Assembly: GCA_017420455.1 (NCBI GenBank)
Contig: JAFOJB010000365.1
Span: forward strand, 1 to 22,452
Direction: 5' to 3'
Length of the DNA stretch: 22,452 nt
Origin: Blautia sp.
Lineage (GTDB): Bacteria; Bacillota; Clostridia; Lachnospirales; Lachnospiraceae
The position numbers and the translations under genes were made by a program. Each line of letters starts with the position of its first letter. Position 1 is the stretch's first letter. Shown here piece after piece: positions 13,312-20,391 of the stretch. Below the pieces are notes generated by a model, which saw only the letters and a program-made list of their open reading frames with translations, did not search any database and had not been told where the DNA came from.

Positions 13312-14880
13312 ATGAAGAAAGGCAATTATGGAATATGCAGGGCTTTGGCGCTTTGCATCCTCCTGCTGGCTGTCCTTTTCGCGCTGCCGGCAGCTGCAGC
13401 GCAGACCATTCCGATGGAGGGACCTGCGGATATCACCTTAAAGATCGGCGAAACAAAGGCTTTGGGGGTTACCACCTCTGTAGAAGGCGCTCATTTTACC
13501 TATTCGTTATCGGATGCCTCCGTTGCCACGGTGGATGAAGAAGGAAATATCACCGGCCTTTTTGCCGGCGAAGCGAATCTGATGGTGAAAGCGGACAGAA
13601 GCGGATACTCGGATACGCTGAAGCTGATCAGGGTCAGCGTCAGCAGAGGAGACCAGGTCATAGAGGCAGAGGACAGGATCAGCCTGTTTGTAGGAGACAC
13701 TGCAGGCATCGGCTCCAAAGCGAAAACTACGATGAGCTATACCTCCTCCGATCCCTCTGTGATAACGGTGGATGACGCAGGAAACCTGGAAGCGGTTGCA
13801 AAAGGCCAGGCAGTGATCACCATCGACGCAAAGGGAACCTCAAAATTCAATCCTGCCCACAAGGAAGTACAGGTTGAAGTAAACAGGAGAAAGCAGCAGA
13901 TTCTGACCGGCAGCCTTGCGCTTCAGGTGGGGGAAACGGGAAACCTGAGAGTAAAAACCAGAACCTCCAGGACCTACAGCTCGTCCGACGAATCAGTAGC
14001 CAGAGTTTCCGGGGACGGGGATGTGACAGGATACCGGGAAGGCACCGCTGTGATCACCATAAAAGCGAAATCAACCTCCATCTTTGACAGCGCCGAAACG
14101 CAGGCTTTGGTCACAGTCTCTTCTAAAGGACAGAAGATCGACGCGGAAGATATGCGCATCGGTATCGATGAGACGGTTCCTCTGAATGTGGTGTCCAGCA
14201 CCTCCAGAAGCTATACCTCTTCTGATCCGGAGATTGTCCAGGTGGATGAAAAGGGAAATGTGACAGGAGCTGCCCTGGGGAAGGCCTATATCATTATTAA
14301 GGCAAAGGGGACGACAAAATACAACAGCGCCTCGACAATCTGCGAGATCACCGTAGTGAAGAGGACCCAGAACCTGACTCTCCAGGATTTCGAGATGACC
14401 GTGGGAGAAGAGAAGGGTCTCTCTGTAAAAGCAAATACCTCGCTGACATTCGTTTCCTCGGATGAAAATATCGTGTCTGTGGATAAGAACGGGACTGTGA
14501 CGGGGCTTTCTCCCGGTACTGCCAGGATTTCCGTGACCGCCAGGGAGACATCCCGGTTTGAGCGTGCCGAGACAGACGCGATGGTAACGGTAAAGAGAGA
14601 AAGCCAGACGATCAAAGGAAAGAATCTGGAGCTTTTCGAAGGAGATTCTGCTGTTCTGGATGTTTCTACGGCTACTTCCAGGACCTATACTTCTTCCGAC
14701 CCGTCCATTGCCACTGTCAGTGAAGATGGGGTGGTGACTGCAGTATCCAGGGGAACTGCCATTATTACGGTTCAGGCGATGGAAACCAGACGGTACGAAG
14801 GCGCGGAGGGATCTTTTACAGTGACGGTAACGGGGTTTGAGATCATTCCCTCCGGAAGTCAGAGGTCTGTATTTGCCTGA
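13312..14880 (+). CDS. Secreted protein of six tandem Ig-like (Big_2-type) domains
   Basis: This exported 522-residue protein has a signal peptide (1-30, cut after AAAA) and six consecutive domains of about 75-80 residues each (roughly 31-112, 113-190, 191-268, 269-346, 347-423, 424-505). Each repeats the pattern: hydrophobic strand, GE or GD turn, TSRTYTSSDPSIATV, DEEGNVTG, GTAIITIKAKGT. This is the bacterial Ig-like fold used as spacer or adhesion module on cell surfaces. There is no LPXTG sorting motif, no transmembrane anchor and no catalytic domain, so it is probably released or wall-bound without a covalent anchor. GGGAG stands just before the ATG at 13312. It follows nrdD by 28 bp and may ride on its transcript. 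The function is unknown. Confidence 0.88.
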   Translation: MKKGNYGICRALALCILLLAVLFALPAAAAQTIPMEGPADITLKIGETKALGVTTSVEGAHFTYSLSDASVATVDEEGNITGLFAGEANLMVKADRSGYSDTLKLIRVSVSRGDQVIEAEDRISLFVGDTAGIGSKAKTTMSYTSSDPSVITVDDAGNLEAVAKGQAVITIDAKGTSKFNPAHKEVQVEVNRRKQQILTGSLALQVGETGNLRVKTRTSRTYSSSDESVARVSGDGDVTGYREGTAVITIKAKSTSIFDSAETQALVTVSSKGQKIDAEDMRIGIDETVPLNVVSSTSRSYTSSDPEIVQVDEKGNVTGAALGKAYIIIKAKGTTKYNSASTICEITVVKRTQNLTLQDFEMTVGEEKGLSVKANTSLTFVSSDENIVSVDKNGTVTGLSPGTARISVTARETSRFERAETDAMVTVKRESQTIKGKNLELFEGDSAVLDVSTATSRTYTSSDPSIATVSEDGVVTAVSRGTAIITVQAMETRRYEGAEGSFTVTVTGFEIIPSGSQRSVFA

Positions 14881-14917
14881 CAAAGCGGACCGTCGAACAG
14901 AAAGGAACAAAGACAGG

Positions 14918-16081
14918 ATGAAATTTGCAGACAGGCTACAGAATTTCGGAGAAGAGATTTTCGCGTCATTAAATGTAAAAAAGCTGGAGCTGGAGAAGCA
15001 GGGCAGGAAAATATATAATCTGAGCATTGGTACGCCGGATTTTCCGGTACCGGAGCATATTCGAAAGGCGCTTACGGAAAGCGCACAGGATCCGGAAAGC
15101 TGGAAGTATTCCCTGAGGGACCTGCCGGAGCTTCTGGATGCGGTATGTGCGTATTATAAGAAACGATTTCAGGTAGATCTGCATCCGGAACAGATCATGA
15201 GCTGCTACGGAACCCAGGAGGGAACAGGCCATCTGGCTCTGGCTCTCCTGAATCCGGGGGATCTTATCCTGCTCCCGGATCCCTGCTATCCCGTGTTTCA
15301 GGCCGGCGCGTTTCTTGCCCAGGCGTCTCCCTGGTATTATCCCATGGTGAAGGAGAACGGCTTTCTTCCCAGGGTATCGGATATCCCGGAAGAGATCGCC
15401 AAAAAGGCGAAGCTGATGATCGTCAGCCTTCCCGCGAATCCGGTGGGAGCCGTGGCCAGGGAGGATACCTATCAGGAGATCGTGGCATGGGCGAAAAAGT
15501 ATGATGTCTTTATTGTCCATGACAATGCCTACAGCGATATCATCTTCGACGGAAACGAGGGAAAAAGCTTTCTGGCAGTTCCCGGAGCCATGGAGATCGG
15601 AGCGGAGTTTTTCAGCCTTTCCAAATCCTTTAATGTCACGGGGGCCAGGATCAGCTTCCTGATCGGGCGAAAGGATGTGGTGGACGCGGTACGTCTGCTG
15701 CGCAGCCAGATTGATTTCGGAATGTTCATTCCGATTCAGAAGGCAGCCATCGCAGCGCTTACAGGACCGACGGAGAACGTAAAAAAGCAATGCATGGAAT
15801 ACCAGGAGAGAAGAGACGCCCTTTGCGGCGGAGCCCGCGCCATCGGGTGGGAGATCCCGGACGCGAAGGGAAGTATGTTCGTATGGGCGCCGATCCCTGC
15901 CTCCTACAGCTCCAGTATGAAATTCTGCCTGGATCTTCTGGAGAAGGCCGGGGTTCTCTGTACCCCCGGCAGCAGTTTCGGTCCCCATGGGGAAGGATAT
16001 GTCAGGTTTGCTCTGGTGCTTCCCCCGGATAAGATCAGAGAAGCCCTGAACGCCGTAAAACAAAGCGGGATCCTGGAATGA
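14918..16081 (+). CDS. PLP-dependent aminotransferase, class I/II fold (DapL-like)
   Basis: This cytoplasmic transaminase of 387 residues is of normal length. PLP-site motifs are visible: Asn174 in LPANPVG, Asp202 and Tyr205 in HDNAYSDIIFDG, the Schiff-base Lys236 in SLSKSFNVTGAR, and a substrate-carboxylate arginine near the C-terminus in GYVRFALV. The overall style (YSDIIFDG, SFLAVPGAMEIGAEFFSLSKS) is that of the LL-diaminopimelate/aspartate aminotransferase branch. With dapF and murE in the window, DAP synthesis is a tempting role, but substrate assignment from sequence is not safe. The ATG at 14918 is 37 bp after the Ig-like gene, with AAAGGA upstream; a two-way terminator follows at 16104. 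Confidence 0.88.
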   Translation: MKFADRLQNFGEEIFASLNVKKLELEKQGRKIYNLSIGTPDFPVPEHIRKALTESAQDPESWKYSLRDLPELLDAVCAYYKKRFQVDLHPEQIMSCYGTQEGTGHLALALLNPGDLILLPDPCYPVFQAGAFLAQASPWYYPMVKENGFLPRVSDIPEEIAKKAKLMIVSLPANPVGAVAREDTYQEIVAWAKKYDVFIVHDNAYSDIIFDGNEGKSFLAVPGAMEIGAEFFSLSKSFNVTGARISFLIGRKDVVDAVRLLRSQIDFGMFIPIQKAAIAALTGPTENVKKQCMEYQERRDALCGGARAIGWEIPDAKGSMFVWAPIPASYSSSMKFCLDLLEKAGVLCTPGSSFGPHGEGYVRFALVLPPDKIREALNAVKQSGILE

Positions 16082-16103
16082 GCTCCTGAAAAAGCCGGAA
16101 AAA

Positions 16104-16154
16104 GTACCCTTCCTGAACCTGCGCGCTTTCGCAGGCCGGAAGGGTACGTTTTTT
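16104..16154. terminator. Bidirectional terminator
   Basis: GTACCCTTCC (16104-16113) pairs perfectly with GGAAGGGTAC (16138-16147), and CCTGCG/CGCAGG extends the stem inside. GTTTTTT follows on the plus strand and CTTTTTCC on the minus strand. It separates the aminotransferase gene from the convergent secreted-protein gene. Confidence 0.9.
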
Positions 16155-16158
16155 ATGC

Positions 16159-17307
16159 TTATTTTGAGAGACGCAGGCTCTTTGGGGTGCTCCACTCGGA
16201 ATAATATTTTTTTCCGCCGACGGACTTGTAGGTGCGGATCCTCACATAGATCCGGAGCCATTTCGTCAGATTCTTCCTGGTGCAGGTCGTGGTATTCTGA
16301 TTGCTGACGGTGATGCTTCTGGCGCCGCTGAAATTGGGCAGATAGCTGACGCTGATCTGATAGCCGGTGACGCCCTCGGTCTTTCGCCAGCGTACCAGAA
16401 GGGAACCGGGTTCCGGATTGGTGAGACTGGAGATGGAGGTGCTTTTTGGCAGGACGGTAATGGTAAAGGTGGCTTTGGCGGCCTTATAGTCCCTGGTGGC
16501 CTTTGCAGTGGCAGTGACCGTTGCCTTTCCTACGCCCTTAATGGTGACCTTTCCGTTTTTGGCCACCTTTACGACAGAGGTGCTGCTGCAGGAATAAGTA
16601 CAGCTGGAGCCTTTGCTGCCTTCTACGATCTTCGCCTTCAGCTGGAAGGATGCACCGCCCATTTTCTTTTCCAGGTCCGGTGCTTCGATCTTCTGTTCTC
16701 CCTTTGTGATGTTGTAGCTTTTGGTTGTTGTTCCGGAATAGCTGCCCTTCAGACGGATGGTGACCTTGTAGGTACCGACCTTGCTGCAGGAGGCAGGATA
16801 AGAGAGGGTATACATGGAAGCATCCAGCTTTTTGCCTTTGGCGTCTTTGACCGTGACCTCCGGCTTCTGGTTTTTGCCGTTGCAGGGAAAGCTGGTTCTG
16901 GAAAGAACGATGGTCTTTACGCGGGAGATCACCTTTTTGTTTTTTTCGTCTTTGCAGATTCTGCACACATCAGAGATGCTGCCGTCCTTCGTCAGGGTCG
17001 CCGGGACGATCTTCTGCTGGTATTCATGAGTATGTGCCTTGGCAGAGCTTTCTTTGGCCGCCCCGCTCTTCCCGCCGGTATCCTTCGCAGTTCCCTTTGC
17101 GGTGCTCTTTGCGGTGCTCTTTGCAGTCCCTTTTGTGGTACCCTTTGCGCTTTCCTTTGCAGCATCCTTCGCGGTGCTCTTTGTGGTTTCCTTTGCATTC
17201 TCCGCGGGTTTTGAAGCTGCCATCTGCCGGGTGGCTGCGCCTGCCGGAAGGACAAACAGGAGAGCGGCCAGAAGCATGATGCACAGGCTGCGTTTTTTCT
17301 GTTTCAT
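16159..17307 (-). CDS. Secreted Lys-repeat, Ig-like and fibronectin III-like protein
   Basis: This exported 382-residue protein has no visible enzyme domain. Residues 1-24 are a signal peptide (AGA cut site). Residues 39-78 are a low-complexity tract in which Lys stands at every fourth position (39, 43, 47 and so on to 75), with Thr, Ser, Ala and Gly between. Residues 92-200 are a clostridial Ig-like module opening HTHEYQQK and holding a CRIC pair. Residues about 205-290 are a second Ig-like module related to the repeats of the 13312 gene (GEQKIEAPDL, VVKVAKNGKVTIKGVGKATV). Residues about 293-382 resemble fibronectin type III (SLLVRWRKTEGVTGYQISVS, YYSEWSTPKSL). AGGAGG precedes the ATG. A polycationic tract next to wall modules suggests binding to teichoic acids or other anionic polymers (inference). 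Confidence 0.87.
   Translation of the reverse strand: MKQKKRSLCIMLLAALLFVLPAGAATRQMAASKPAENAKETTKSTAKDAAKESAKGTTKGTAKSTAKSTAKGTAKDTGGKSGAAKESSAKAHTHEYQQKIVPATLTKDGSISDVCRICKDEKNKKVISRVKTIVLSRTSFPCNGKNQKPEVTVKDAKGKKLDASMYTLSYPASCSKVGTYKVTIRLKGSYSGTTTKSYNITKGEQKIEAPDLEKKMGGASFQLKAKIVEGSKGSSCTYSCSSTSVVKVAKNGKVTIKGVGKATVTATAKATRDYKAAKATFTITVLPKSTSISSLTNPEPGSLLVRWRKTEGVTGYQISVSYLPNFSGARSITVSNQNTTTCTRKNLTKWLRIYVRIRTYKSVGGKKYYSEWSTPKSLRLSK
17074..17193 (-). repeat. 12-bp tandem repeat encoding Lys every fourth residue
   Basis: Ten degenerate 12-bp units encode tetrapeptides of K-S/G/D/E-T/A-A/T type (residues 39-78 of the secreted protein). The DNA is a GC-rich minisatellite, so its copy number may vary between strains. 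Confidence 0.8.
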
Positions 17308-17365
17308 GGAAGTACCTCCTTCACAGATCTTTCTGCCTTAGGATGGATCCGGAAATTCAGGAGCC

Positions 17366-17381
17366 GTTCACAGCTGTGAAC
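17366..17381. repeat. 16-bp perfect palindrome in an intergenic gap
   Basis: GTTCACAGCTGTGAAC is its own reverse complement. It sits in the 80-bp gap between the DUF4428 gene stop (17388) and the start of the Lys-repeat gene (17307). It is not followed by a T-run. GTGAACAGTTC at its edge resembles the core of the dispersed repeat family, so it may be a derived copy; otherwise it may be an operator. Confidence 0.6.
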
Positions 17382-17387
17382 AGTTCC

Positions 17388-18152
17388 TCACTGGATCACG
17401 CTGCCGCAGTATTCGCAGCATCCGTTTGCGTCCGGTATTGTGGCGGCATGGCAGAAGGGGCATTCCACTGTTTTTTTCGGCGCGTTCGAAGCCGCTTCGG
17501 CTTCCTTCATGGCTTTTTTGTTTCCAAGCAGCGCTTCCTTGATCTCCTGCCCCAGTTCTTTGTATTCCTGATACTCCACATTCATTTCAGGATGGGGAAG
17601 CCTGGAATCCGGACCGCCTGTATAGGGCGGGGTGATTTCGATGGAAGAATCATTAAGAGGGAACTTCATTTCATCGAAATAAGGATGGTTGACCCGGATC
17701 AGAGCCTGGAACCTGTAAGTGTACTCGTATCTGGGCGGATTATAGCTGACGTTTTTCCCCTCGCTGTCCTTGCGGTAAAGCTCGGATCTGTTTTCGTCTA
17801 CACTGATATCCACGCCGGTCACCTGAGAGAAGGAAAGGACATCCGGATTTGCCTCCTCCAGATTATGAGAGGAGGTCACCATGAATTTCCCGGCATCCTC
17901 ATCCAGGATCACCCGGGTCCTTTTTCCGAGGACCTGCGTTGTGTGGAAGTTTTTTACCTCCTGTAGATTTTCTTCTCTGTACGCAAGCTGTTCCTTGATC
18001 TCCTCCAGAGAGGTATGACGCCTGCCTGTAAACCAGGGAGAAAGCTTTTTCTCGCAGTTCTTGCAGAGATTCGCGTCCTCCAGCTTTTTGTTTCCGAACA
18101 GCCCTATTTTCTCACCGCATACGTCGCAATATTTTTTGTCAAACAGACCCAT
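17388..18152 (-). CDS. DUF4428-type zinc-ribbon protein
   Basis: This soluble protein of 254 residues has a zinc-binding module at each end. The N-terminal DUF4428-like domain (about 7-41) has Cys9, Cys12, Cys30 and Cys33 with KIGLFGNKKLEDANLCKNCEKKLSPWF. The middle (about 70-200) is a beta-rich region of unknown type containing VILDEDAGKFMVTSS and FPLNDSSIEITPP. The C-terminal ribbon has Cys231, Cys234, Cys246 and Cys249. The PH-like middle suggests a sensor or membrane-lipid role, but nothing is established. GGAGGGGG stands before the ATG at 18152. The leader holds tandem 12-13-bp repeats and a promoter at 18264-18292. Confidence 0.85.
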   Translation of the reverse strand: MGLFDKKYCDVCGEKIGLFGNKKLEDANLCKNCEKKLSPWFTGRRHTSLEEIKEQLAYREENLQEVKNFHTTQVLGKRTRVILDEDAGKFMVTSSHNLEEANPDVLSFSQVTGVDISVDENRSELYRKDSEGKNVSYNPPRYEYTYRFQALIRVNHPYFDEMKFPLNDSSIEITPPYTGGPDSRLPHPEMNVEYQEYKELGQEIKEALLGNKKAMKEAEAASNAPKKTVECPFCHAATIPDANGCCEYCGSVIQ

Positions 18153-18180
18153 CTGAATCCCCCTCCATTTTTTTTCGAGA

Positions 18181-18231
18181 CAAATCTCTGAAACAGATCT
18201 TTGAACAGATCTCTGAAATATATCTCAGAAA
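18181..18231 (-). repeat. Four tandem 12-13-bp repeats in the DUF4428 leader
   Basis: On the plus strand the units are CAAATCTCTGAAA (18181-18193), CAGATCTTTGAA (18194-18205), CAGATCTCTGAAA (18206-18218) and TATATCTCAGAAA (18219-18231). They lie between the promoter and the start codon of the DUF4428 gene. Regular spacing near one helical turn fits cooperative protein binding, or a degenerate minisatellite. Confidence 0.7.
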
Positions 18232-18263
18232 TACACCTTTAAATAGTAACTTTCTACAGTTTC

Positions 18264-18292
18264 ATCCTAACATATATTCGTTTTTTTGTCTA
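18264..18292 (-). promoter_or_regulatory. Promoter of the DUF4428 gene
   Basis: On the minus strand, TAGACA (18292-18287) and TAGGAT (18269-18264) are separated by 17 bp. The -35 box covers the stop codon of the upstream 59-codon gene. Confidence 0.5.
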
Positions 18293-18469
18293 TATTATTC
18301 TGGAGAGATCGGAGAGCAGTCCCGCAAGCAGATGGATGGCTCCACTGTATTCGGTCTCGCTTTCCTCCATTGCTCTGCTGACTGCCAGGAGTGCTTCCGT
18401 GATCTCACGAAGCCGCAGTTCGATCAGATTCCGCCTGTCCTGTTCTTCCGGACTGGGATCGCTATTCAT
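18290..18469 (-). CDS. Small hypothetical protein, 59 residues
   Basis: This is a short open frame starting MNSDPSPEEQDRRNLIEL and ending LLSDLSRII before TAG. The ATG at 18469 has AGAGGTG 7 bases upstream, and an extended -10 promoter lies at 18533-18541. Residues about 8-58 are predicted to be almost wholly helical and amphipathic, with charged residues at regular steps (LRLREITEALLAVSRAMEES), so a coiled-coil or helical-bundle protein is likely. It stands upstream of the DUF4428 gene in the same direction. No function is known to me. Codon use matches the neighbours, and the ribosome binding site makes a chance frame unlikely. Confidence 0.65.
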   Translation of the reverse strand: MNSDPSPEEQDRRNLIELRLREITEALLAVSRAMEESETEYSGAIHLLAGLLSDLSRII

Positions 18470-18532
18470 TGTCTTTCACCTCTGTTCGGGTACTTTGCGT
18501 ATGATATTTCTCATAAACCGGTTATTGCGGGA

Positions 18533-18541
18533 ATTATAGCA
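18533..18541 (-). promoter_or_regulatory. Extended -10 promoter of the 59-residue gene
   Basis: On the minus strand TGCTATAAT forms a perfect extended -10 element. The expected -35 region is poor, which is usual for this promoter type. A palindrome AACCGGTT (18516-18523) lies just downstream and could be an operator. Confidence 0.55.
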
Positions 18542-18630
18542 TACCGAACCGGAAACGGGCTTTTTTCGATAAAAGAAGAGATTATTCTGCCTCAAAAGAG
18601 CCTTTTCGACAGGATGGATAGAAGGAGGGC

Positions 18631-18660
18631 CAGTCAGACGGTGAGACCATGAACTGTTAC
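18631..18660 (+). repeat. Dispersed intergenic repeat, copy B
   Basis: This copy reads CAGTCAGACGGTGAGACC, then ATGAACTGTTAC. CAGT and ACTG can pair, as in copies A and C. CCAGT from 18630 and ACTGG from 18680 could form an outer stem. It lies about 40 bp upstream of the promoter of the secreted-protein gene. Confidence 0.6.
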
Positions 18661-18699
18661 CACCTAAGGCTTTATGTCAACTGGGAGGACGCTTGCATC

Positions 18700-18729
18700 T
18701 TGACGCTTCCGAGCCGTGTGTTGTAAAAT
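18700..18729 (+). promoter_or_regulatory. Promoter of the repeat-rich secreted protein gene
   Basis: TTGACG (18700-18705) and TAAAAT (18724-18729) are separated by 18 bp. The transcript would start shortly before the repeated leader element at 18746. Confidence 0.6.
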
Positions 18730-18740
18730 AAAAGCATGTC

Positions 18741-18838
18741 AGGGAGGCGGATCCTGGTTTCGGCTCTGTTCCGGCCGACTTTGCAAAACCGCCGTCCGAC
18801 AACATTGTAAGTCAGTATATTCTTACGAATAAGAGGAG
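18741..18838 (+). promoter_or_regulatory. Leader element of the secreted protein gene (copy 2)
   Basis: This element is homologous to the nrdD leader (11041-11134). Its hairpin is TCGGCT (18760-18765) with GGCCGA (18773-18778) and a 7-nt loop. Compared with nrdD, one pair has changed from C-G to T-A on both sides and the closing pair from C-G to T-G. GGCGG (18746-18750) can also pair with CCGCC (18789-18793). TTGTAAG (18805-18811) can pair with CTTACGA, which would place a stem directly before AGAGGAG (18832-18838). Confidence 0.6.
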
Positions 18839-18847
18839 ATTTTCCAG

Positions 18848-20356
18848 ATGAATAACAGAAAAAGGCTTTTGTGTATTTTCTTATCCGGTATGCTGTCCGT
18901 CTCCTGTCTTACTGCAGGTGCAGAGGAGAATAAAGGAAAACGCGAATTAGGAGATATTTTCAGCGCCTTGTCCGCCCGGAACAGAGAACTGGCAGCAGCG
19001 GAATCAGATACAGTGCCGGAGGAATCAGATACAACGCCGGAAAAATCAGATACAGCGCCTGAGGAATCAGATACAGTGCAGGAGGAAGGGGGAAGCGGGG
19101 AGACAAAGAAGGGATCTCCTTTTGAATCCCTGTTTTCGTTTGAGGATGCCAAAAATATCGACATCCTGAATCCGGTGAAGAAGAAACCCTCTCCGGCAGA
19201 AGAAGATCAGGGAGAGAATGGCAGAGCTTCCGAAGAAAGCAAGGGTCAGTCCGATGGGACAGACGGCGGAGCGGGCCAGACAGCCGCAGCAGACAGCGAA
19301 GGCCCCAAGGCAGGAGAAGCCGCGGGAAGTGAAGGCTCCAAGGCAGGAGAAGCCGGAGGAAGTGAAAGCCCGGAGGCAGGAGAAGCCGGGAAGAGTGAAG
19401 GTCCGGAGGCAGGAGAAGCCGTGGGCGTCGAAGGCCCGAAAACCGGAGAAGCCGCGAGCGGCGAAGAACCGAAGGCAGGGGATGCCGGGAACGGCGAAAC
19501 ACCGTCTGCGGGAACCGATACCTCTGCGGTTCAGGACATGACGACGGTTTCCGGGGAGGCAGAGTACTATTTCCGGAAAAACAGCATGGATGTCTTTCTC
19601 CGGGACCACACCTCTCTTTCGGCATCGGCCGCCTATTACCTGAACGGAAGGATGCTCAGCTATTCTACCAGATACTACGCGGGAAAGGACATTCTTTCCT
19701 ATGAAAGCAGCGATGGGGACATCCTGGTGGTCACGCCGGGGGACATCTACGGATTTGACGGCGCGGCAAAAACCCCGTACCGGGACGTTTTCCTGGACGA
19801 TCAGTCCAGAGAAAAAGAGAGCGCCTTCTGGTATCAGCTTTACGATCCCTCCCGGGAGGCGGAGATCCTGGAGATTTCCAAAAAGGGTTCGGAAGTCGTC
19901 ATCACCCAGAGAAAAACAGACAGAGCAGGAGCCGGAATGATCGAGAGCGCCTTCTTCCCGTACATGGGGGAGACGGACGCCTGGGTGGAGGTACACCATT
20001 TTTCCATGGAGACCGGGCTTCGCACCTCTACAGAATGCTATATCGAAAAGGAAGACGGAGAGAGATCCCTGGCGGTGGATACTGTTTTCAGCGCAGACGC
20101 GGCGGAAGCCTTTAAACCGCCGAAAAGCCTGACAGAACGTCTTAACGCGCCGGACGGCAGGTCTCTTCACATCCTTCTGAATCCTCAGACGGAGGAAGAA
20201 GCCTGGATCAGTTCCGAGGTGGGAACAGGGTGTTATTTCAATATCTTTTACACCGACGAGTACACAGAGCTGTATACGGATGTCTCCTGCAGAAATGCAG
20301 CCGAAGCTTTCGCCAACAAAGAAGGAGATGTGACGCTGTTCGGCAGAAAGGCATAA
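18848..20356 (+). CDS. Secreted protein with acidic repeats and a C-terminal domain
   Basis: This exported 502-residue protein has a function I do not recognise. Residues 1-25 are a signal peptide (AGA before EE); Cys20 is preceded by SVS, a poor lipobox. Residues 52-79 are four heptads of ESDTVPE type. Residues 151-222 are about six and a half copies of an 11-residue unit EGPKAGEAAGS, strongly acidic and flexible. Residues about 229-502 form a folded, strand-rich domain (SGEAEYYFRKNSMDVFL, DILVVTPGDIYGFDG, WVEVHHFSMETGLRTSTECYIE). It faintly recalls lipoprotein carrier (LolA/RseB-like) folds, but that is only an impression. AGAGGAG precedes the ATG. murE starts 35 bp after the stop, probably in the same transcript. 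Confidence 0.82.
   Translation: MNNRKRLLCIFLSGMLSVSCLTAGAEENKGKRELGDIFSALSARNRELAAAESDTVPEESDTTPEKSDTAPEESDTVQEEGGSGETKKGSPFESLFSFEDAKNIDILNPVKKKPSPAEEDQGENGRASEESKGQSDGTDGGAGQTAAADSEGPKAGEAAGSEGSKAGEAGGSESPEAGEAGKSEGPEAGEAVGVEGPKTGEAASGEEPKAGDAGNGETPSAGTDTSAVQDMTTVSGEAEYYFRKNSMDVFLRDHTSLSASAAYYLNGRMLSYSTRYYAGKDILSYESSDGDILVVTPGDIYGFDGAAKTPYRDVFLDDQSREKESAFWYQLYDPSREAEILEISKKGSEVVITQRKTDRAGAGMIESAFFPYMGETDAWVEVHHFSMETGLRTSTECYIEKEDGERSLAVDTVFSADAAEAFKPPKSLTERLNAPDGRSLHILLNPQTEEEAWISSEVGTGCYFNIFYTDEYTELYTDVSCRNAAEAFANKEGDVTLFGRKA
18998..19083 (+). repeat. 21-bp tandem repeat, four copies
   Basis: Four 21-bp units of GAATCAGATACAGTGCCGGAG type encode ESDTVPE, ESDTTPE, KSDTAPE and ESDTVQE. They lie in frame near the 5' end of the secreted-protein gene. 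Confidence 0.8.
19298..19513 (+). repeat. 33-bp tandem repeat, about six and a half copies
   Basis: 33-bp units built on GGCAGGAGAAGCCG encode an 11-residue repeat of EGPKAGEAAGS type (residues 151-222 of the secreted protein). The copies have diverged most at the 3' end. Confidence 0.8.
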
Positions 20357-20391
20357 AAAACAGGCCGGAAGAGCGGGGAAGGAAACTTATT

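Larger units (their letters stand above)
18470..18847. other. Intergenic region of 378 bp between divergent genes
   Basis: I see no supportable protein gene here. It holds, from left to right, the leader and extended -10 promoter of the 59-residue gene (minus strand), copy B of the dispersed repeat, a plus-strand promoter, and copy 2 of the repeated leader element. The stretch 18542-18630 shows nothing I can name apart from the short run GCTTTTTTCG. Confidence 0.6.

Noticed and set aside
17074..17193. CRISPR-like or other array from regularly spaced short repeats (also 5350-5439 and 18181-18231)
   Set aside because: Units are 12-18 bp without unique spacers. The first two are in-frame coding repeats. 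No cas genes are present.
18900..18930. Lipoprotein signal at Cys20 of the secreted protein
   Set aside because: The residues before the cysteine (SVS) do not fit the usual Leu at -3, and an AGA signal peptidase I site follows 5 residues later. Not excluded, but not called.
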